The translations under genes were made by a program, and so were the position numbers. A stretch of 64,000 nucleotides of DNA from Eumeta japonica. Its lineage: Eukaryota > Arthropoda > Insecta > Lepidoptera > Psychidae. The stretch spans positions 93,918 through 157,917 of the forward strand of contig BGZK01001408.1 in NCBI GenBank assembly GCA_005406025.1, in the 5' to 3' direction. Of the stretch, positions 23,739 to 35,586 are shown piece by piece. A model generated the notes under the pieces. That model saw only the letters and a list, made by a program, of their open reading frames with translations. It was not told the origin of the DNA and made no database searches. Within the stretch, counting starts at the first letter, position 1. Each line of letters opens with the position of its first letter.

Positions 23739-26700
23739 TTAACAATAATACGAAAATATTTAAAACAATCTCGCAAAACTAACAGCATAAGGACAGTTGA
23801 TAAACTTACAGATGTGAATCAGTGATTGTAGCTCTTGTGTGTTTTAGCGAGACGACTTACTTCAAAGGATGTCAATAGTTATGGTAAGTTCGGACGGCCT
23901 ACGTCACGTTGTAATCAAGTCCTTGAGTTGCTTGCTACGTCTACTTGAACCGGCGTCTAACAATAAGTCGAACTGCTTATGCCCAGTCTTCAGCCAGACA
24001 TAAGAAAGTGCAAGCTTCGTCGCCTAGCACTGAAGATTGACAACAATTGTATTAGCAAGTTTCGGTTTCGAAACTAACTTCTGCAACCAAGTTCCGATTT
24101 TTTTTTTCATAACGTAAATAAACACAGTGAACTCATCGCGGAAACTTTTACGGAGTCGCGTGAAGTTAGTTGCGGAACCAGCGTTCGCGAGTGTGACCGG
24201 GCGCACGGTCGGTCGCTAATCAAAGTTGCAAAAGTTTTCGGACGCATCGCTGAATCGCGACAATGTCGCCATAGTCACTGCGAAGACGAGACCATTCGAA
24301 CTGATAGAATTATTATGAAGGCAGTCCATTACTGTGTAATGGATTTGTAATGTGAGTTGTACTTTATCAGAGTGCAAATATATATAGGAGAGTGACAAAA
24401 ATAACAATGCTATTTAGTTGTTTCTTCCCCGCAGAAATCAATGGAGAATTTAGTGACCTCAATAAAACAAATCAAAAAAAAGTTACGTATTACAGAAATT
24501 TTAATTTTTTTTTAAAGTGGATATTTAAAGTTAAAAGTTGCCATATGAATGAAATGGAAGAATCGCAACACATTCTCAGTGTGTAACTCGTGTGATAGAT
24601 TAAAAAAGTGCTTTCACTATCATTTTTGAGAATTCATTCTCGCATCTAGCACTTTTTGCTTTCGCTTTTATTTTTCATGTTTAGCGTATTTATCATCATA
24701 GCGGCAACAACTTGAAGTCCATGTGAAATATTGTCGCAAACACGACCACCCGGTAAGCAATGTAAACTAAATTCGTTCTTGATTGCCGATCTTAGTAACA
24801 TAAACCTCAAAAAAATCTAAATTTACAAAAATTCAGCTCAATTTAGTGTAAAGTGTCTCTGTTCCAGGAGATAGTTCTGGAATTTTTCCAAAATGTTACT
24901 TTCACCAAATTCAAGAATCAAAAACCTAGAAGATGGTGGATTCAATATCGGATGTGATAAGTGGTCGGCCATTAAATAACTGGTGCCTCAGCATAGTCGA
25001 TAAGAGAACTGACGTCACCTTTTTGAAATGAATGAATAGAAGTTTGAAGGACTACCGTAGCACGTATAACTATCTGGCCATATAAACACTTTTATGTGTT
25101 TATTCACTTTAATACAATTAATTTCGACTTATGTCCGTCCGTTTCCCGCCAATACTCGAGAGGGCCTAACATTCACAGTAGTGTTGCCAGAGCACTTTCA
25201 TCAAAAGTTATCCAATAGTGATAAAAAAGTGACAATCAATTAAGAAAAACTATTAAGAAGGGAACATTTTTATATTCTCTTTGGCGCGTAGGCATAGCCA
25301 ACATACCGTATATTGCATGCTAGTAAATGATAATTGAATATCACTAAAGATGTGTTCGTAATCACGCGGAAAATCTGTCGTGGTCATTAAATTCCTTTGC
25401 AGACTGGAAGATGAGTTTGTCTAGAAGTTCCTTATGACGAGCTGGATTGGTATGGAACACACAGACAAATTAAAAATTTAATAAGAAGACAGAGAAGTCA
25501 ATTATAATATTAGCACTTGTTAAAGTGTTCAATACCTGTCAATTCTGTCTAATAAAAATTCAGTTTGTTGGATGGGAATTTATAGTGTAAGGTCAGTTGT
25601 AGATCATCTGCTTCAGCATCTAATTACCTATTTAACTAAGTAATTGATAATTAGACGACTTATTAAGATGGATGATTTAAATATCATTTTTAAACAATGA
25701 AATATAATATTTAGACGAAGCAAACATAAATAGTTTTTACCGCCATGTAATGCTATAACTCGGTAACTGTAGGAGGTAACTGCCTTAAATCAAATAAGAG
25801 TAAGAGACTGAAGCTTTGTCGTATTGGAACTATCATACCTTACGATAGAATGCTTGTTAAGTTGCCCTTTAGCCAAGTGTTATGGTTTTAAATATTTTCA
25901 TTTATAATTTAAATATTTTTTAGTTTTAATAGTTTTATTCGCTATGGCATAGAACCGTAAAGTCAGCGTTTTTTTTTTTTTTGTAAAATAAAAGCACACA
26001 TCTAATATGCATTCCGATCCACGTGATCATTCCGATCACTTTTCACGAGTAATTCCTCAAAATCATAGATTCAATAGGATTTCAAGGTGTAATCCAAAGG
26101 TTAACCAATAAATTATTTATTACGTAATTTAGAAATAACCCGACGGAGGTAAACTTTACGCAAAAGTTTGGAAAAAAATCACTTTCCGGTAATACAGATT
26201 CACAAAATATAAGTAGTTGTCGAAGCAAGTCGCACTTGTGCAAGAAGCTGAAATACAATCAGAAACGGTTGTCAAGTTAAGGAGCTTACGCATCGCCATC
26301 AAATGCCTTTGATTCATTATTCACTTGCATGCTCGTGTATATTTATTGGCGTTTAAGTATACTTCGACTTGATTCACATGAAAAAATTCATGAAAAAGAT
26401 ACAAAATTCTATCAAAATATATACAACATTAATTTACCGGTAAGAAAATGATCGCAATTTATGTATATATAATAAACTATAAACAAGTAATTTTAATTCT
26501 AACTATTATTAACTAATAAATGATATAACCTAACTTGATAATGAAACCAAAATACGATTGAACTTTATGTTTAAAAAAAAATAGGGGGGTAATATTCTTA
26601 AATATATTTCAGTTCTTCTTAAATATATAGTGTACGTATACGATTTTATTGTGTTGAGATGACGTCTTAATTCTCACATATCTCCTGTTACCATCGGTGT

Positions 26701-27771
26701 TTTGGCCAATAAAATATGTCTAATACCATTTTACTGAACTGAAAATCTTAAGTAGCAATGTGCCTTAAATTCGTAGTATTCGAGTTTTTTTTTTAAGAAA
26801 ATAAACTGTTCAAAACTATACTAAAGACCACCTAAAACATAAATTTCTTATTGTCAACTCCACAAGCGAAATGTATAAAAAAGAAAAATATGATTTGATT
26901 TTCAACCACCACCAACACATTTGAAAAGTCGAGTGGACCATTTGGACTGGTTTAGAAGGCGGTTAAATCAAAAAGTTGATGTTCTATTAGCTTTCAGTTT
27001 GTGCTATTATTATATATTGTCTAGTCGTATGTCAAAATATGGAGTAAGGAGTAAATTTTGCAGGATCGTTTCAGTTTTTTTTGATTTCCTATGATTTTCT
27101 GTGGTGTTGTTTATGTTTTATTCTAAATGTGTTATATGGTTTACGCGTGATTGAGTAACAAATATGCAAATATTTTCACAAACCTTCACATTTCTAATAT
27201 TCACAAGGTAAATAGAGTTCCACCGGTTCACCAGAAACAAGATAGCCTATAATTTTTCGATAACGCCAGGTCTGTCGGTTAAAAAGGGGCATGAGGTAAA
27301 AAAAATTAGAACGAGATCTAATGTTTACTCGCGTGCCGAGCGCACGGGCTGCAAGTCACGATAGACACAAGAATAACGATGAGATGTTATTGGGCAAACT
27401 CTTAATTTGTTATACCGAAAATTAAGGGGTTTTGTTATGTCTTATACAGTGACTTATACAGTGTGTTATGTTATAACTGAAAAATCACGCTGTAGTCGTA
27501 TAACACGAACGAGCGTTTCGTGTAATGTCTCGATACATTTTTTTCACCTAACACAAAAATCCTGTTCACTACGAAGCGATCCTTTTTATGATACAATTCC
27601 CGAGGGGCCAAAACACGTTAGAGAAAATTGCTCGAAAGTTCATTTAACACGTGATTCGATACGATACAAGTTACAATTGCTATATAAGAACCCCACGACT
27701 GAGCCGTCCGTTTTTTTTTATACTCTTTATACACTCATCCGTATTTCTCAGAGAGGTAGGTAGGGACCATA
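23739..27771. other. Intergenic, no recognised gene
   Basis: AT-rich. A CG-richer patch at about 24190-24300 (GACCGGGCGCACGGTCGGTC, TCGCGACAATGTCGCC) could be regulatory, but nothing else supports that. A 118-codon frame at 27407-27763 has no family resemblance and is judged fortuitous. Confidence 0.4.
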
Positions 27772-27870
27772 AATCTAACATCCATTTCATGTAAGCTCGT
27801 CGGTTTTGGGTGCTTAAGACTGGGCCCTTCTTTAGTACCACCAATTTGGTCTGCATAAGGTTTTTAAAGG
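27772..27870 (-). mobile_element. RTE-like LINE fragment
   Basis: On the minus strand it matches the 3' coding end of the RTE copy at 58,325-58,425. Shared blocks are the CAGACC/ATTG.TGG segment, AAGCACCCAAAACCGACGAG and TTACATGAAATGGATGT (counterpart of CTTGCATGAAAAGATTAATA). Only about 100 bp are recognisable. Confidence 0.65.
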
Positions 27871-30800
27871 ACTGAATTAAGCTAACTTAAACGAGGTATA
27901 CTCAGATTGTGGGTCGGTTTCAAATCTCTTTCTCGTGTCGTGCCGTACAGTCAAAGTGAATAAGAAACGACATCATTCAATATTCGCTTTTATACATCAG
28001 CAGCTACCACATTTCTGTCCAATATGTAACACGGTCTATAAATGATATCTATCTATAAATAAATACATCTATGTTATTATTATAAACATTATCCACAATT
28101 AAAATCTATGATAAGTAAATAACACGCTCTCTACACAGTGTGTTGCTTAGTACTTCGTGCGACATATGTACATAAAGTTTCATCCTACAAGTGGCATGGC
28201 AAAATTTGGTATTTTATGGATCTTCGTGAGCGTGTTTATGTACATAAAAGGTACAAATCTAACAAAATTGATAAATGTTAACAAATAATACGAATATTAA
28301 AATTGCGTCATCTCCATATTGAGTTGGCAATGACTCGACTTCGGTAATGTTATTGTGTTGACGTAGAGCGCGTTCCCATACGGGGATTTATTGTAAATTA
28401 TAGCGATAGTTCGTTTTTGTATTTTTGTGCACAATATCTGTACCAAGTACTGCGACATTTACATTCGACTCGATAATGAAACATCTATAAAGCAAAATGA
28501 AAGAAAAATACAAGCGTCCAGGATAAGATGCGCGAATATGTTGCATGGCCACGTAATAACGACTTCAGTTCACACTCGATTTCACTCCTCACATAATCTC
28601 CTTACTGTTTAATCTATGAAAACGATTAAATAAGGAGTAGGCTACAAAAAAGCGCTGTATATAACGCCGAATCACAAAACTATGGTAACATTATTAGATG
28701 TCAAAACACTTTGCTGCACAATAGCATTAGTAAAAATTAGTTTTTTGGTTATATTTTGATTTGCTTACCGTTTTCCTTGACACTCTTTAACCTTTTCAGC
28801 TTTATACTTGTTATGCACTTTTACGAAAATACTGCGATAATTCCTACTCATATCCAATTTTAAACGCACTTAATATCGAACAACAATTCAGAAACTGCAT
28901 ACACGCAAAATCTCAAGTGGCAGTGAAAATGGGACAAATGCAGTTTGGCGTTGACAAGTTAAGGATTCAGCATTGCATAAAAAATTTTTTTCATTGAACC
29001 GATACCGTATTGTTCTGGAAACTATAAGATATTGTTGGCAGAGTGTACACGTGAGAATCTTTGTGACAATTTCCGCACTGATTATCAGAGAGAAAGGAAA
29101 AAGGGTCGGCTGTTTTAATAATTTCATCGTATATTTTTCCACAATCTCTAATATAGCGCATTTAAATATATGCAAAACTATATGTAATTTCTCTTTGTAT
29201 TCGAATACAATATAGCGTTTGCGACTCCATTCTTCTACTTTAACTGGAAAAGCACAGATGTTTTTAATATAAGCTCTTCCTTTTATAACTTCTACGATCA
29301 AAAACCTTTTAGCATTAAAAATTATAGAAGCTTTTTCTCTCGCATCAGTGGTGTGCCAGTTTTCACTAAAAAGGGTCCTGAATTATTAAGACATAGTAAT
29401 GAAAATGATATCAAAAATCCATTAATATATATTTTTTAAATGTTAATTACTTATTTGAAATTTTAAAAAATCACACATTATCGACTTATTGGGACTTTTT
29501 TTAAAGAATCTCACATTTATCAAAAACAAAAAAGTTTTTAAATTTTCGACATAAAATGCTCTGGAGTATTAAATTATCTATCGTTTGAGTCTATAATCAT
29601 AAAAATCGGTGGATGTGTAATGATACTTTTGCGGTACCCTTTGAGTGCACTTTTCTCAGAAATATTTAAAGTCAGATTAAACTTGGTTATGATTTCACAA
29701 AAACCTATAATATGGACAAGAACAGTTTATGTATAATTTTTATTTCAAAATTAAGCAAAAGTTGTAATATTTGAGAAACTGGCTTCACTCATGATGCGTT
29801 TTGTACAAAGGGTAGCGAGCTACGTTAGCTAGTAATTCAGAATAGGTATAGCGTATGGTAATTACCATAGTTTCTGCAAAATGCTATTGTAACGATAATA
29901 ATACTTTTCACTTCAAAAACGTTTTTAGATAGTTTCAGTAGGGCCTCCATTTTCAGTGAAAATGCGAATTCGCTTTGGTGTCGTAAGCGTCTAGGCGTAT
30001 GTTCGAGATGTCAAACGATAAGTGTGGTCAAGGATTACATGACGGTGAAAAAAGTTCATAAAAAGTTCAATAATTTTTTGAAAAGATCACAAAAAGTCAC
30101 TGAAAATAGATGTTTTTAGAGGGTTTCGAAAGGCTACTGTTAAACATATTTGGATATTTCTTTTAAGAGAGAATCAATATTTGGAGAGATTTTTTTTTTA
30201 ATTTTTTTGAAAATAATGAAAGTTTTCGGAATCATGATTATTTTTTTAATTGACCGTTTTGTTTCTTATAACTTGTATTGAATGTAAACAGGAGTACTGA
30301 TATAAGTTTATAGTGACTAAAGATATTAATTTTATCTACTAATAGTACTAATATATTTTTTAGGATTATTAACATAAATATATTTTTAAAATAAGGAACA
30401 TATTATAATTAATTTTCGCTTTTATTCCTTTTACCATTGAGTTGATTTTTCAATGTATAAACGTACCCGGAGCTCATGTAGAGCACGAAATTTATAAATG
30501 AATCTCTTTGTTTATACAGAATACGAAATGTAACAATATACTAGTATTGCATTATTAGTTTTAAAAATACAGTAATGATATAGTAGTAGTCCAATAGGAT
30601 TACTATTGGTAGGATTACTATTAATAAAGTAATAGCTTTAACAAACAATTCTTGAGTATACGGCTGTCTCGGAAACGGCGATCACGACTTCGATGTCCAT
30701 CTTTACTTTGATAAAATAGCGCTTGGGAAGTTTTTTTTACAAATTTTCGGAAACAGTTGTTGGAAATAGAAATAGTTGGAAACAGATCTTTTTTTCTAAA

Positions 30801-31591
30801 CCTCGCTTTAATTAAGGCCATTGAGCAGAATTTTAAGATAATCACATTGTCGGTATGTTATCGGTCCTCAACAATAAATGATATCACACGACGTAAACTG
30901 TAAATGGCAGGAGTATACTTGTGTTCAAATATTTATTGTCGGAAATGGACATGAGTAGCTTTTCCCGCGGGAAGTTGTCCCATTGCCGCGTCAAACTAGA
31001 AAGACGCCGAGGGACGTTCGATTTCGCAACTCCTAACAATTAATATAGTCTAAGACTCGGCATTAGAAAAATGTACCCTTATCTGTTAATTCAATCAAAT
31101 AATGTTTTGTGGGCAGGTAACGATATTATAAATTTATGAGAACAATGTCTCTCACCGTAGTCCAGCTACTAAAATTAATCGTTTAATTATTTTTTTGCTT
31201 CTTATGTTAATTTCTTTCAATAATGTCATATAGTTGTTGTTTATATATATAGACACGAAGCAACATTAAATAAATAAAATATTTTATTGTTCAATTTTTT
31301 TTTACATACCATACGTAATATTTTTATACATTGTCCCACTTATTTGTGATACTCCCTACGAAGCCTCCTTTTTTTGAGAAAACACTAAGATTTTTTTTCT
31401 AAACAATATGTGCCTTAAGACAATCTAAGTTAATTTTTTAGTAAAATCTTGTTTTTTTGGATAGTTCTCCTAACAAATACTATTTTATCTAGAATTTAAG
31501 TAATTCTGCTGTACAAATGAATATAAACCCGAAAAGAAAATAAAATTTCAAAATTTTTTTCACATGATGCTCTCTTTCGTATTTTTAATTT
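27871..31591. other. Intergenic, no recognised gene
   Basis: AT-rich sequence without a supported gene. A short repeated motif, AGGATTACTATT, occurs twice around 30596-30622. Overlapping minus and plus frames near 28888-29301 look accidental. Confidence 0.4.
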
Positions 31592-31980
31592 TTAACTTCT
31601 ATAATTGTCTAAGGTTTGAATAATAAATTGCTTCTGTTCTTCATTTTTTTTGAACTAATCATTGTACTCTCGCATTAATTTCACACCTCGCTCTGAAACA
31701 TCGTTCAGAACTGACAATTTAGTTATGGTTTCCAAACAGTCCTGATAATTAGTACGTTCTTACTAGTTTTTATATTTTTTTCCATCCAGCTCATATTTAG
31801 ATCAAATTAAAAAAAGAATGAATGAGTTCACATTAACAAACTGTTTTAATCCTTTTTCGAATGATTTTGAAATATCTAAGCGAGATACTTCTGCTTTCCT
31901 AGAAATTCCTATTTGACTGTTGTCTGATGAATCAAGTTTCTCTGTATCGCATGATGATTTGAACAATTTTTCACCATTTT
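31592..31980 (-). pseudogene. Decayed coding remnant, family unassigned
   Basis: Two minus-strand segments read as protein. The first (about 31,980 to 31,805) gives a continuous stretch with KLFKSSCDTEKLDSSD and ISKSFEKGLKQFV. After an interruption, the second (about 31,760 to 31,592) reads CLETITKLSVLND, VSERGVKLMREYND, an in-frame TAG, then KKNEEQKQFIIQTLDNYR. The composition is protein-like, and ND-x-x-ERGVKLM-x-EYN followed by NEEQKQF resembles a repeated insect protein family I have seen but cannot name. It is broken by at least one stop and a frame or sequence loss. It may be transposon-derived. Confidence 0.5.
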
Positions 31981-32076
31981 CTTTTTTGTTTATGTATCCA
32001 TATTATCAACAAAAAAAAAAATAAGATATTTCCAAAAAAACTGGTTGCCTGTAAATTCAATTTACGGACAATAATT

Positions 32077-32356
32077 TTACGTGATAACGTCATAAAAAAC
32101 ACTGATGAAAAATTGCATATTTTTATGAATTGAATTGAAGTATTATCATTGAATTATCATTATTTTGTATGTCTTATGATGGTGGAAGAGAGATAGATGC
32201 GTCACAAATCGAACGCTTAAGCCGATCGTGCCTACTTATCGCTTGTTTCGCGCTCTCGCTTGCACGCTCAGCTCATTCGGAACATGAAAATGAGTTATGC
32301 TTTTTTGTGCGTGCATCCGGCGTTCATCGATTTATAAGACGTTATCACGTCAAAAA
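32077..32356. mobile_element. Inverted-repeat (MITE-like) element
   Basis: TTTTACGTGATAACGTCATAAA on the left (about 32,077-32,097) is mirrored by TTTATAAGACGTTATCACGT plus CAAAA on the right (about 32,331-32,356). The core of 13 bp matches perfectly. The interior has GC-rich text such as TCGAACGCTTAAGCCGATCG and CATCCGGCGTTCATCG. No transposase is present, and target duplications are not clear. Confidence 0.5.
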
Positions 32357-32627
32357 AACACGATTTTACCAAAAACTCAACTTAGATCGTCTTGAAGCAT
32401 GTGTTATTTTAAATAAAAGAATCCCAGTGTTTTTTTATCAATAAGAAGCTTTTTAAGGGGCGCCATAAGAAATTTAGTTTTTAACGACCAGTGCATCGTA
32501 TAGAAAACAGTTTCTTGACAAAATGACAATTAGCTGAATAATTAGTAGGCCCCTAAGTATTATTAGCCCAGGGCCCCAAAAACTGACCATCCGCCCCTGT
32601 GTTTTATACCTTGTCACAATAAGCTGA

Positions 32628-32670
32628 CTACAGATAGCTGTAGCAATATGACCGCTACAGCTACCTGTAG
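32628..32670. repeat. Inverted repeat, 17-bp arms
   Basis: CTACAGATAGCTGTAGC and GCTACAGCTACCTGTAG are reverse complements with one mismatch, separated by 9 nt. Confidence 0.8.
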
Positions 32671-33066
32671 CCAGATGTAAACAGGTAGATAAACCAAACT
32701 TAGTTCCCTCGTCTGTAAATTAATAAATATTAACAGGTATGTAAAGTACACAAAATTGTAAATATATTTATAACTGGCATTTACCGTGAATTATTTGCAA
32801 TCTACATAAAAAAAAAGTAATTAATGTTAATAGCAGCAGAACTACGGTGGCAGACATTGTTCTCATAAATTTATAATGTTATTATCTGCCTATAAAACAT
32901 TATTTGATTCAATTAATAAATAAGGGTGCATTTTTCTAATGCCGGCTCTCGGACTAATACTAATGTAATTATAGTACGAATACATACACTCCGTTTGCGG
33001 AGCTGGATAAGCTGCGACGTAAGCGTGATTCGCTTTCTAAAATTATCCATCCTCCGTTGGTTTTTT

Positions 33067-33275
33067 GCGCCGGCGCTCCCCTCGGAGGGCCCTCGCCCGC
33101 GGCCCTTGTCTGTCGCCGCGCGTCAAACCGTGAAAAAACGTGATCTCCTTCTATTATATTAATTAAATTTAAGCCACTTTCGCACGAGCGCCGCGCCGGC
33201 GCCGGCTGCGGGAGCTTTATTCGGACGCTTCTGGCGTCCCGGCACAACTACCCGCCCAGTGGCGCTCCCTATAAA
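33067..33275. promoter_or_regulatory. CpG-rich island
   Basis: Two GC blocks flank an AT spacer: GCGCCGGCGCTCCCCTCGG and GGGCCCTCGCCCGCGG, then GAGCGCCGCGCCGGCGCCGG. The overlapping short reading frames on both strands do not resemble any protein. A conserved regulatory element or unannotated promoter is possible. The evidence is composition only. Confidence 0.3.
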
Positions 33276-35516
33276 TAACGTAAAGGGTACGTCTGTCACC
33301 GTACTCTTTATCTCGTAGAAGGCATTTTTTCTTGTTGTACACGAACAAGAGGCGACGGACGAAAGGAATTTTCCATTATGATCTCGCAACTTCTGGCGGC
33401 CGGCGCTCATGAAGAGGTAAATTTGAAACTGTAGTTTTTTAACGTCGTGCTTTTAAAAAGATTCAAGAACGAAATAAAAAATGAGTAAATGTAATACGCA
33501 GGATTCGACTGCATGCGAGAGAGGGTGGAGCTTGTAATTCAGAAAGCGTGATTCTTATTTTACTGTGACCCCTAACGCATCACGTGTCTACTTGTTTAAT
33601 AAGCTCAAAGTATGTAAACGATATGCCATGATAGCATAGTAAGCGCCACCCGACGACAAGTGTCGAGAACGGATGTGAGGATTGCCAAATCTGAACAATG
33701 TAGTTGGATAGGTTGTAATGTAGTTAGCAAGTTTTAGAAAAGGTTTCCCTGAACAAAATTTTGTACCTTAATCGCTCTATAGAAAACGATGATCATAGTG
33801 ATACCTAGGGTTCAGTATTAAATAAGAGTCGATTCACTGCTTATACTTCACAGTAAAAAAGGAGTTCTTATTTTAAGCGCCTGCGTTTTCTTAAAATATA
33901 TTGTAACTTTGATAATTTTTTTCACGGCTTAAAAATATATTGCTAAAACTGAAAATACAGTAATTTTTTTATTAAAATGTTTTTTATATTGAAGAGAAAT
34001 TTATTATTGTCAAGAGATATCAAATTTAGGTAAAGAATTTCAATTAACCTGATTTCAAGAAATTAAAAACCCTTATTAAATTAATATCTTGTACCAAGAC
34101 CAAAATACTCTTAGTTATGTTTCAAGTAAATATATTCTTAAACTATACAACAAATTGTATTAGATTTTAATATGAAATTTGGTATAAGATAATTTCTTTT
34201 TGGATTGAAACAAATTGTTCTTTCTCGTTTTAATTGCCTTTAAAATAACGCATATATTCTTTAATTTCTTCATATTGTTTTCAAGACAGAATACTCTTGC
34301 TTTCAATATTACTAATTATCACAAATTTATAAAATTATCTATTGGTTGAAAGATATTTATCTCATAACAAAGTAACAAATTCAAGACTTTTTTTTGATAT
34401 ATGTAAGAATATCCTTTCTCACGTCTATAGGGAGAGAACGATTTTCTTAAAATTAAGAAATTTGCTTTGGTTTAAAGACATTTGCTTTGTTTTAAGAGAC
34501 CCTTCTCTACTGTGATCTTCTGAAAAATAAATTAATTTTCCATACTGGTTTCTTAGACATTTTTTTTAATCATAGAAAAAAAATAACCACTTGCTTTTGA
34601 ATTTAACAAATGACTCTATTTGATATAATTGATAGGTAAATCGATCAAAGTAATTAAAACATCGAAAACTTTTAAAATAGATTCTTTTCCATTATTTTCT
34701 TTTTAAGATCTTATAGATCTAGTGAATAAATGGTAACAAACTGTGTTACTTTCAATTGAAACGAATTACGAGACAATTAAAATGACACTACGAAATCATA
34801 AGATGTCATCGGGTTGGCAATTCAGGGAACTTTAAATTATTTAGTAACCACTCAATCTTCATTTTAAAATGTGTACTGAAAATTATAACAATCTGCACGA
34901 CATCTTGTTTCAATTGCCTTTAAGTCAGTTATACCAGAAATCCTTTTATAACCTTCTCGACAGTAATAATTTTTATGAAGGGTTATAAAATTCACGATGG
35001 AGTCATTTAAAGTTGATATTAAAGTATGACATTTGAACTCGTCGATCTTTATTCAGTTTTGCTTCTTTTAATTTATCAGTTTCTTGAGCACAAAGGAAAC
35101 CATTTTTCCAATCAAAGCTTGGTTTTGGGAGGCGAAAATGAAGTTTGTAAATGAGATAACAATCCATCGTAACTTTCGTTTTTAGCAGTTTTCAAAGTGA
35201 TTCTCTTCTTGTACTTATTTTTATAATTTCGCCCAAACCTTAAGTTGTTTTCGAAGGTGAACCCAATCGTTCGCATACTTCTGCAGCTATGCTCATAAAT
35301 CATGTACGTTAGTCCTTGTTTTATCCACTGTTCGAAAATTGTAATAGAAGGAAATTATTTATTCCAATACTTAGTTCATTGCTTTTCCGTTGTTTTAAGA
35401 ATTATTGTTCTTTTTTTACTGATTTTCTAAAATCTATTTAAATCTATATGTCTCTTATTTAATTGTTCGTCCAATAATTAACTGCAGTTTTTTATCGGAT
35501 TACTTACCCAGCTAAG

Positions 35517-35520
<4 letters not shown>
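33276..35520. other. Intergenic, no recognised gene
   Basis: Very AT-rich. No frame above about 65 codons looks real and no repeat border was identified. Confidence 0.45.

Positions 35521-35582
<62 letters not shown>
35521..35582. repeat. (TA)n microsatellite, 62 bp
   Basis: An uninterrupted TA run. The two minus-strand reading frames that cross it encode only IY repeats and are artefacts. Confidence 0.97.

Positions 35583-35586
<4 letters not shown>

Noticed and set aside
27407..27763. 118-codon plus-strand frame
   Set aside because: Composition and periodic TYTV text look accidental. There is no recognised domain, splice signal or similarity.
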